DNA of 6,922 nucleotides from assembly GCA_016927675.1 (NCBI GenBank), contig JAFGMF010000039.1, positions 1-6,922 on the forward strand. The letters run 5' to 3'. This document shows positions 1 through 4,913 of this stretch, piece after piece. The notes below the pieces were generated by a model. That model made no database searches. It was given only the letters and a program-made list of their open reading frames with translations, and had not been told where the DNA came from. Numbering within the stretch: the stretch's first letter is position 1; each line of letters begins with the position of its first letter. The position numbers were made by a program, and so were the translations under genes. The DNA is from Candidatus Cloacimonadota bacterium. GTDB lineage: Bacteria; Cloacimonadota; Cloacimonadia; Cloacimonadales; TCS61.

Positions 1-341
1 CGGCTTCGAAACAGGAAAAAGACTGCACCCATAAGACAGAGTCCGGCCCAGAGATAGTCGAGAGTGAGTTTTTCTCTGAGATAGAAAATGGAAAATGGTA
101 CAAATATAGACAAAGTAATCACTTCCTGGAGGATTTTCAATTGGCTTACAGACATTACCTGATGCCCGATCCTGTTAGCCGGAACCTGCAGCAGATATTC
201 AAAAAAAGCTATACCCCAGCTTATCAGGGCAGCCCAGATCCAGGTTTTGCTGCTGAGGTTTTTCAGATGTCCATACCAGGCAAAGGTCATGAAGATATTA
301 CTGCAACAGAGCATGAGCACGGTTATGGTGATTCGGTTCAT
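1..341 (-). CDS. DUF486 (COG3169) small DMT-family membrane protein, 3' end cut by window edge
   Basis: An open frame starts at ATG 341-339 and runs without a stop off the left edge, giving 113 complete codons. I read it directly from the reverse complement. The protein begins MNRITITVLMLCCSNIFMTF and carries FMTFAWYGHLK (17-27), SWGIAFFEYLLQVPANRIG (41-59), QLKILQEVITL (68-78) and FSIFYLREKLT (83-93). These are the landmark stretches of the DUF486 family, which is related to drug/metabolite transporters and usually has about 110-120 residues, so only a few residues should be missing. Four short membrane helices are expected, at roughly 3-22, 34-52, 73-88 and 96-112. The family's substrate and role are not established. 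A purine-rich stretch (AGGAAAG) lies about 7-10 nt before the ATG. The gene follows the four-helix membrane protein gene by 56 bp on the same strand and may be cotranscribed with it. The family call is strong; the function is unknown. Confidence 0.88.
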   Translation of the reverse strand, partial: MNRITITVLMLCCSNIFMTFAWYGHLKNLSSKTWIWAALISWGIAFFEYLLQVPANRIGHQVMSVSQLKILQEVITLSIFVPFSIFYLREKLTLDYLWAGLCLMGAVFFLFRS

Positions 342-397
342 ATACTTTCTTTCCTGTAACCAAGAAATTTTTCTACCAGTGAAAAAATTTTCCGGGA

Positions 398-892
398 TTA
401 TTCGTCAATCATTTTCTCTTCATCGGCGGGATGAGTTTTCTTCAGAGATTTTGGACGATTTCCGCCCAGATATCCCGCTGCCAGAAATCCAAAAAGGACG
501 ATTAATGATGACAGGTTGAATCCCACCATTGAAAAGAAGATCAAACTGGTGACGATGGGGAAGAAACTTACCAGGATACTGCATAGAAGACTGTTTTTCT
601 CATATTTTAAGGTAATGATTCTGGCTCTCCAGAAGATCAGCAGAATCAGCACAACAAAATAAACGATATACAGAATAATGCTGTCTTGATACATTCGGGA
701 AATGGTCTCGCTGATCTGTTGACTTACTGCAGCAGGATCGTCACTTTTAGGACCAAGTTCAAATCCCATTTTGATTGCGAGAGCAAATCCGGGCAGCATG
801 TAGATGAACAAGCCAACTATCCAGACGATCAGACTGGTAAGAAGGGATTTGATCAACTTGCAATTCCGCGGTTTTTCAGTTTTTGATTTCAT
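398..892 (-). CDS. hypothetical integral membrane protein with four predicted helices
   Basis: I do not recognise this 164-residue protein. It begins MKSKTEKPRN with a short basic cytoplasmic tail. Four hydrophobic segments follow at about 16-40, 70-89, 101-123 and 126-143. The loop between the first two (44-70) is polar (GPKSDDPAAVSQQISETIS). The C-terminus (145-164) is highly charged and ends DEEKMIDE. The even number of helices and basic N-terminus suggest both ends face the cytoplasm. I chose the ATG at 892 because GAAGGAG sits 7 nt upstream of it. An upstream in-frame ATG at 934 would add 14 residues (MWFENDLKNRRSFL), but these are encoded partly by an intergenic repeat and that ATG has no good ribosome binding site. 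Its neighbour downstream is the DUF486 gene, 56 bp away. Upstream lies a 289-bp repeat-bearing gap, so it probably has its own promoter, though I could not pick one out. Confidence 0.75.
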   Translation of the reverse strand: MKSKTEKPRNCKLIKSLLTSLIVWIVGLFIYMLPGFALAIKMGFELGPKSDDPAAVSQQISETISRMYQDSIILYIVYFVVLILLIFWRARIITLKYEKNSLLCSILVSFFPIVTSLIFFSMVGFNLSSLIVLFGFLAAGYLGGNRPKSLKKTHPADEEKMIDE

Positions 893-899
893 CAGAAAA

Positions 900-906
900 C
901 TCCTTC
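900..906 (-). promoter_or_regulatory. ribosome binding site deciding the start at 892
   Basis: GAAGGAG lies at 906-900, with a 7-nt spacer to the ATG at 892-890. This favours the 164-residue protein over the 178-residue reading from ATG 934. Confidence 0.7.
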
Positions 907-920
907 TATTCTTCAGGTCG

Positions 921-960
921 TTCTCGAACCACACTCGCTCCGCTCACTGCGACTCAAGTC
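921..960 (-). repeat. 40-bp direct repeat, copy 1
   Basis: It matches the copy at 981-1020 at 36 of 40 positions, including the last 25 bases without a change. On the minus strand CTTGAGTC (958-951) can pair with GGTTCGAG (930-923) if G-U wobble is allowed, leaving a loop that contains GCAGTGAGCGGAGC. It ends 29 bp upstream of the start codon of the four-helix membrane protein, so it probably lies in that gene's leader or promoter region. Confidence 0.8.
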
Positions 961-980
961 TTGGTTTTATTCGTGTGGCG

Positions 981-1020
981 TCCTCGAGTCACACTTGCTC
1001 CGCTCACTGCGACTCAAGTC
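981..1020 (-). repeat. 40-bp direct repeat, copy 2
   Basis: Second copy of the 921-960 repeat, exactly 60 bp away. On the minus strand CTTGAGTC (1018-1011) pairs with GACTCGAG (990-983), with a single G-U wobble. The 20 bp between the copies (961-980) are not themselves repeated. A whole-genome search with this unit would show whether it is an interspersed family. Confidence 0.8.
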
Positions 1021-1060
1021 CGCTAAGTCCGAATTCTCACTTCTTAGATCGCTGTTCTTA

Positions 1061-1095
1061 ACTCAATTCTCAGGCGAAAAGCCTGAGCCTTGAGT
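1061..1095. repeat. strong inverted repeat (hairpin) downstream of the FG-GAP protein gene
   Basis: ACTCAA (1061-1066) pairs with TTGAGT (1090-1095), and CTCAGGC (1069-1075) pairs with GCCTGAG (1081-1087). A 2x2 mismatch separates the two stems, and a five-base loop closes the structure. It lies 87 bp beyond the stop codon of the FG-GAP protein gene. No T tract follows on either strand, so it is not a standard intrinsic terminator. It could instead protect the mRNA 3' end, serve as a factor-dependent terminator, or belong to the repeat element beside it, since its outer arm TTGAGTC matches the 40-bp repeat. Confidence 0.6.
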
Positions 1096-1181
1096 CAATT
1101 CCAGCCAATCTCATCTCTCATCTCCCCCTTCATTTTCGAGCCTTGGCGGGTCAAATATTACAAACGAAGTGGGTCGTAACT

Positions 1182-3203
1182 TCAGCGAAGCAGGAGCATC
1201 CTGCTGCTTGCCACCGCCCTATTATCAATTCTGAGCTGATAGAGATAAATCCCCGATGAAACAGGTTGATTGTCCTGATCAGTACCGTCCCAGACAACTG
1301 AAAATGTGCAACTTCGAGAGTTATCCGCTGTAACGACCTCTGTAACTGGGAGTGATTTAACTTTCTGACCTTTCAGATTGTAAACATTTACTATCAGTGC
1401 GTCTGTTTCTTTATGTTCGCTGCTGAGATTAAAACTGATCGTTGTGGACGGACTGCGTCCGATTCCTGAGGGATTGAAGGGGTTGGGGTAGTTCTTCAGA
1501 TCATAAGCTGCTGTTGGCGGTAAAAGGTTGCCTGTGCCGCTGTTCGGATGAAGATTTTCAAAATAGTTGAAAGTTCCGCCGTAATTTCCAAGGCAGAGAT
1601 CCAGATCTCCATCGCCATCCAGATCAACAAAAGCCGGAGCTGTGTTCTGTCCGCCGGAGATACCGTAAACCGGAAAAGGATTCTCATTCCAGAGGCTGCC
1701 CAGATTCTCGAAGAACTGAACCTGTCCCTGAAGATCACCGGTAACGACATCAAGGTCGCCGTCAAGATCAAGATCGCCCAAACTCGGTACGCAGTTTGAA
1801 CCGACATCTATGTTTCCGAAATAACCTGGTATTTCCACCCAGTCAGCTAACTGCGGGGTTCCCTGATTTTCGAAGTAGAACAGGTTCCCATTTTCATTTC
1901 CTGCGATTATATCAAGATCATCATCGAAATCCATATCCACCAGGCGTGGACATGACCATCCGCCCAGATTGACGAAGGAGAGGACGTCGGGCAGGAAGAT
2001 AAAACCGCTTCCGTTGTTCTGATGATAATAGAAATTTCCGCTCAGGTCACCTACAATAGCATCAGGCAGACCATCGCCATTCACATCTCCGATCGTGATT
2101 GCCGAATAAATGGAATGATCAATACTGCTGAAATAACTGCTGTCTTCTTCCCAGGCCGGAGCGTAAGATGTTCCTGTATTGGTAAAATATTTGATATCAC
2201 CCAGATTACTTCCGCTGATCAGGTCAAGATCGCCGTCATCATCAAAATCGAAGAATACGGGATTACTTGCTCCGCCGACATCGAGTACACCACCAAAGAG
2301 AGAAGTGTTGAGCTGCCAGGCGGGATTCTGAGAAGTTCCGTTGTTGATATAATAGTTCAACGGACCTGCTGCAGATCCAAAAACAAGATCAAAGATGTTA
2401 TCACCGTTCAGATCGACCAGATCTGGGGAATTCCAGTAGGTTTCGTTGCCCAGTCCGGCGAATATCGAGCTTTCCACCTGCCAGTCACCGTTTACTGGAT
2501 CGCCTTCGTTCCTGTAGTAGATGAAGCCGTGAGTATCTCTGCCAACCAGGATATCCTGATCATTATCGGCATCCAGATCACAGAAATTGGGATAGGCATA
2601 CAAGCCTGCTGTACCAATTTCCAGAACCTGAGCTTCACTGAATTGTGCAGCAGATGCGCTTCCCACATTATAGTAAATCTTCACGGAACCGTTTTCACTG
2701 AGCCCGACTACCAGATCATAATCACCATCGCTATCGATATCTGCCAGATCTGGTACAGGATAGCTGCCAACGTTCAAGCCGGCAAAGAAATTATCGATTT
2801 TCTCGAAAACCGGCGGGAAACCCGATGCCGTGTTCTCGAAGAAATTCAATCCGGTAAAGCCCCCGGAGACAAAATCCAGATCACCGTCGCCATCTAAATC
2901 AAAACATACTCCGATTTCAGCGTCGAGGAAGGAAATGTCAGAAAAAATTTCTTCCCCGAGTAGGAAAGAAGGTGATATCATCGTGCCGGTATTTTCGAAA
3001 TAGTAAGGGGCATCATTGATATTACCAAGTATCAGATCCTGATCTCCATCGTCATCCAGATCGGCAAATCTCGGCTGGGAAAAAGAAAGACTGGGAATAC
3101 CGCTTGGATTGAACAGGGCATCATTCTGTTGCCAGGGCTGAGCTGATAATGAACTCAGCAATATTGCGGCAAATAATAGAAAAATTAAATCCATTTTCTT
3201 CAT
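1182..3203 (-). CDS. secreted FG-GAP/VCBS repeat protein with T9SS/FlgD-Ig-type C-terminal tail
   Basis: This 673-residue protein is exported, probably to the cell surface or outside. A signal peptide is clear: MKKMDLIFLLFAAILLSSLSA, with likely cleavage near residue 21 before QPWQ. Ten FG-GAP/VCBS units follow, each with a DxDxDGDxD-type calcium-binding loop, at about residues 48, 102, 155, 209, 264, 319, 373, 423, 477 and 527. Most end in a YFEN(x)G-like strand. Such repeats fold as beta-propeller blades. From 568 the sequence reads NYPNPFNPS, an insertion GIGRSPS (580-586), then TTISFNL, VYNLKGQKVKSL (607-618), VVWDGTDQDNQPVSSGIYLY (636-655) and a basic end. This resembles the FlgD-Ig/T9SS type A sorting tail common in the FCB group; actual T9SS use is inferred. 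GGGGAGAG precedes the ATG, with 8 nt from GGAG. Its ligand or enzymatic role is unknown; an adhesin or surface-layer role is possible. Confidence 0.9.
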   Translation of the reverse strand: MKKMDLIFLLFAAILLSSLSAQPWQQNDALFNPSGIPSLSFSQPRFADLDDDGDQDLILGNINDAPYYFENTGTMISPSFLLGEEIFSDISFLDAEIGVCFDLDGDGDLDFVSGGFTGLNFFENTASGFPPVFEKIDNFFAGLNVGSYPVPDLADIDSDGDYDLVVGLSENGSVKIYYNVGSASAAQFSEAQVLEIGTAGLYAYPNFCDLDADNDQDILVGRDTHGFIYYRNEGDPVNGDWQVESSIFAGLGNETYWNSPDLVDLNGDNIFDLVFGSAAGPLNYYINNGTSQNPAWQLNTSLFGGVLDVGGASNPVFFDFDDDGDLDLISGSNLGDIKYFTNTGTSYAPAWEEDSSYFSSIDHSIYSAITIGDVNGDGLPDAIVGDLSGNFYYHQNNGSGFIFLPDVLSFVNLGGWSCPRLVDMDFDDDLDIIAGNENGNLFYFENQGTPQLADWVEIPGYFGNIDVGSNCVPSLGDLDLDGDLDVVTGDLQGQVQFFENLGSLWNENPFPVYGISGGQNTAPAFVDLDGDGDLDLCLGNYGGTFNYFENLHPNSGTGNLLPPTAAYDLKNYPNPFNPSGIGRSPSTTISFNLSSEHKETDALIVNVYNLKGQKVKSLPVTEVVTADNSRSCTFSVVWDGTDQDNQPVSSGIYLYQLRIDNRAVASSRMLLLR
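1446..1466 (-). repeat. 21-bp in-frame insertion with a palindrome inside the sorting-tail motif
   Basis: The FCB-type tail usually reads YPNPFNPSTTISF without a break. Here seven residues, GIGRSPS, sit between NPFNPS and TTISF. The 21 bases that encode them contain the perfect dyad CGGAC-TGC-GTCCG (1449-1461 on the plus strand). That the residues are extra relative to the family is from memory of the motif; that they arose by insertion is inference. Confidence 0.45.
1599..3062 (-). repeat. ten degenerate tandem repeats of about 160 bp coding for FG-GAP blades
   Basis: The calcium-loop motif recurs ten times, with steps of 54, 53, 54, 55, 55, 54, 50, 54 and 50 residues. The DNA repeats are diverged but share GATCTGGATCTGAT-like Asp/Gly-rich stretches. 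The best-matching loops are FDLDGDGDLD, FDFDDDGDLD and VDLDGDGDLD. The fifth (DLNGDNIFD) and eighth (DMDFDDDLD) loops depart from consensus, so calcium binding there may be weaker. Confidence 0.8.
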
Positions 3204-3217
3204 AATAAACTCTCCCC

Positions 3218-3284
3218 AAAAAAAGACTTGAGATGATCAATGCTCAGCTGAGGCATTCCAGCATGGTAATATTGATCATCAAGA
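3218..3284 (-). terminator. intrinsic terminator after the lipid kinase gene, or leader attenuator of the FG-GAP gene
   Basis: Read on the minus strand, ATTGATCATC (3241-3232) pairs perfectly over 10 bp with GATGATCAAT (3280-3271). A few more pairs are possible at the base (CTTGA against TCAAG). The 29-nt loop contains a second dyad, CTCAGCTGAG (3243-3252). Seven Ts follow at 3224-3218. The kinase stop codon is only 8 bp upstream, which fits the end of the three-gene operon. The T tract ends exactly where the GGGGAGAG ribosome binding site of the next gene begins, so a transcript reaching that gene must read through or start inside this region. The A/T-rich stem is weaker than that of a typical terminator. 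Confidence 0.55.
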
Positions 3285-3291
3285 ATAATCA

Positions 3292-4215
3292 TTAATCTTT
3301 AACTACAGGACAGATAAAGTTGATCTTACCCGGAAGCAGATCAATGATAATTTCGAATGGATTTTTCAGATTGGGAAGTTCACCGTCATAATAAACAGGC
3401 AGTTTTTTATCGGATTTTATTTCCAGATGACTGGTGTGGATTATCCTGACTTCCGGCTCGTTGACGTGTTTTCCTGTAAGCACCGTGGGAAGAAGTTTGA
3501 GCAGTCGTAAGAACTTGACCTCGGTGATCACACAGATATCGAATTTTCCATCGTCCACCTGAGCTTCCGGAGTAAGCAGAAATCCACCGCCGGTGGAAAG
3601 ACCGTTACCGACGCTTACCAGGAGGGTAGAGATATCCATCAATTCTTCATTGATCTTAACAAACAGTCGATGAGGTTTCAGTTTGAGCATTGCCTGCATC
3701 AGTGCCAGAAAGTAGCGGGGAAGACCATTTAAATAGCGGATCTTATCGGCGTATTCTGCAACTTTTGCATCAAAGCCTAGTCCAAGGGCATTGATGAAAT
3801 AAAAGTCTTCAATTTTGCCAACGTCAACACGACTGGTATTTTCCTTTTCCAGGATGTCTACCGCTTTCTCCAGATCACTTGGAATGCGGAAATTCCGGGA
3901 AAAATCGTTACCACCGCCTTCCGGGATCAACCCGAGGATTACTTCGTCAGATTTTTTACTGATCATGATTCCGTTAACCACTTCGTTGATCGTCCCGTCC
4001 CCGCCAACAGCGGCTATTTTGCGATAACCGTCTTTGATCTTGTTGCGGGTCAATTCTATAGCATGTCGGGGAGCTTTGGTAATTTCAACATCATAATCAA
4101 ATCCACGTTCATTTAATAGATTTACCAGTTTACAGATCTTACGGCCGGTCTTACCTCTGCCGGCAGTTGAGTTGATGATGAACAGCCAGCGTTTCAGCTT
4201 TTTTCTGATATTCAT
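3292..4215 (-). CDS. YegS/DgkB-type diacylglycerol (lipid) kinase
   Basis: This 307-residue protein probably phosphorylates diacylglycerol or a related lipid with ATP at the inner face of the membrane, recycling lipid for phospholipid synthesis. The N-terminal DAGK catalytic domain has INSTAGRGKTG (14-24), the nucleotide-binding GGDGTINEVVNG (71-82) and GLIPEGGGNDFSRNF (95-109). The C-terminal beta domain has ALGLGFDAKV (143-152), GGGFLLTPEAQVDDGKFD (209-226) and YYDGEL (275-280), which hold the acidic residues used for metal binding in this family. Length is normal for the family (about 290-310). The usual GTGNDFAR appears here as GGGNDFSR. The ATG overlaps the stop of the methyltransferase gene (ATGA, 4215-4212), and AAAGGAG lies 6 nt before it, so the two are probably translationally coupled. 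The lipid substrate cannot be told from sequence; sphingosine or a glycolipid precursor is possible. Confidence 0.92.
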   Translation of the reverse strand: MNIRKKLKRWLFIINSTAGRGKTGRKICKLVNLLNERGFDYDVEITKAPRHAIELTRNKIKDGYRKIAAVGGDGTINEVVNGIMISKKSDEVILGLIPEGGGNDFSRNFRIPSDLEKAVDILEKENTSRVDVGKIEDFYFINALGLGFDAKVAEYADKIRYLNGLPRYFLALMQAMLKLKPHRLFVKINEELMDISTLLVSVGNGLSTGGGFLLTPEAQVDDGKFDICVITEVKFLRLLKLLPTVLTGKHVNEPEVRIIHTSHLEIKSDKKLPVYYDGELPNLKNPFEIIIDLLPGKINFICPVVKD

Positions 4216-4913
4216 TTCCTGCTCCTTTGATCCTGAGCAGGCAGGATCAGCACGAACTCACCTTTCGGTAGAGATGATGCCTTTTTTATCAGTTCTCCCA
4301 GGTTTTTGCGGATGATCCTTTCTTCCGGGAAGGTCAATCTGTAGGCAAGAATCACATTGCGGGATTTTCCCATTACTGATTGCAGATCAGTGAGCAGCTG
4401 ATTCAGGCGATAGGGTGTTTCCAGCAGGACTAGATCATAATCAGACGGCAGTTTTTTCAATTCCCGCAATCGCATCTGTCTGTTGGGATGCAGAAAGCCG
4501 TAGTATAAAAAACGTTCCAGTTTCAGGCCGCTAACCATCAGAGCTGCCATCAAAGATGAGGGACCGGGGATTGGTACAACGGGTATTCTGGCATCAATAC
4601 AGTATTCAACGAGGATATTGCCGGGATCAGCGAACAGAGGAGTCCCTGCATCACTGATCAAAGCGATTTTTAAACCTTCAGAGAGTAATTTTGCAAACAG
4701 ATTTTTCGTCTGCTCTTCTTCATTGTGTTCATTCAATATCTCCAGAGGAGTTTCTATCCCGTATTGCTTAAGCAGTGTTGATCCTGTGCGTTTTTCTTCG
4801 CAGACCACCAGATCAGCTTCCTTTAATATCTTCAGCGCTCTGAGCGTGATATCATCGGGATTTCCGATAGGAGTTGCTACTATATAGAGTTCACCTTTTA
4901 AGACGATAGACAA
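4212..4913 (-). CDS. rsmI: short RsmI-type SAM-dependent methyltransferase (probable 16S rRNA C1402 2'-O-methyltransferase or paralogue)
   Basis: Starting at TTG 4913, this gives 233 residues. RsmI uses S-adenosylmethionine to methylate the 2'-hydroxyl of C1402 in the ribosomal decoding centre. Visible tetrapyrrole-methylase-fold motifs are LYIVATPIGNPDDITLRAL (9-27), ISDAGTPLFADPG (86-98), PIPGPSSLMAAL (114-125), LLETPYRLNQLL (163-174) and KGEFVLIL (217-224). It differs from canonical RsmI in three ways: CEEKR for CEDTR (38-42), AYRLTFPEE for the ARELTKxxEE stretch (190-198), and no C-terminal extension (E. coli RsmI has about 286 residues). It may be a distinct paralogue of COG0313. The TTG was chosen because GAGGTG lies just upstream and the conserved part begins at LKGELY. 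An ATG at 4988 would add 25 unconserved residues encoded by the overlapping membrane protein gene. It overlaps that gene by 23 nt and the kinase by 4 nt. Confidence 0.88.
   Translation of the reverse strand: MSIVLKGELYIVATPIGNPDDITLRALKILKEADLVVCEEKRTGSTLLKQYGIETPLEILNEHNEEEQTKNLFAKLLSEGLKIALISDAGTPLFADPGNILVEYCIDARIPVVPIPGPSSLMAALMVSGLKLERFLYYGFLHPNRQMRLRELKKLPSDYDLVLLETPYRLNQLLTDLQSVMGKSRNVILAYRLTFPEERIIRKNLGELIKKASSLPKGEFVLILPAQDQRSRK

Larger units (their letters stand above)
893..1181. other. 289-bp gene-free, repeat-rich interval
   Basis: No convincing gene lies on either strand between the end of the FG-GAP protein gene and the start of the four-helix membrane protein gene. The interval holds two copies of a 40-bp repeat (921-960 and 981-1020), a strong hairpin (1061-1095), a tandem heptamer TCTCATC x2 (1109-1122) and the ribosome binding site of the downstream gene. 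The GC-rich, dyad-rich character differs from the AT-rich short gaps elsewhere in the window and fits interspersed intergenic repeat DNA. Confidence 0.7.

Noticed and set aside
364..392. AT-rich imperfect inverted repeat between the four-helix protein gene and the DUF486 gene
   Set aside because: The stem is only A-T pairs with one G-C at each end and a bulge, and no T tract follows; too weak to call a terminator.
141..519. Two plus-strand open frames (141-359 and 247-519)
   Set aside because: They are antisense to the DUF486 gene and to the end of the four-helix membrane protein gene, whose minus-strand readings have clear family motifs or helices.
916..930. GGTTCGA on the minus strand resembling a tRNA T-loop
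   Set aside because: No acceptor, D or anticodon arm can be folded around it; it is part of the 40-bp repeat.
893..934. Upstream ATG at 934 for the four-helix membrane protein
   Set aside because: No ribosome binding site precedes it, and the added residues derive partly from repeat DNA; the ATG at 892 has GAAGGAG at good spacing.
921..1020. Repeats considered as a CRISPR array
   Set aside because: Only two copies with a 20-bp gap, imperfect identity, and no cas genes nearby.
804..1061. 85-codon plus-strand open frame with an internal repeat (SAHCDSS twice)
   Set aside because: The repeated peptide simply reads through the 40-bp DNA repeat; there is no ribosome binding site and it overlaps the start of a better gene.
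1095..1133. 13-codon minus-strand frame MKGEMRDEIGWN
   Set aside because: No ribosome binding site or other support; frames of this length arise easily by chance.
2022..2897. 291-codon open frame on the plus strand
   Set aside because: It lies wholly antisense to the FG-GAP gene. The Asp/Gly-rich repeats of that gene give few stops on the opposite strand, and the translation (repeated Ile-rich 'IKIAV', 'SISANQD' stretches) matches no family I know.
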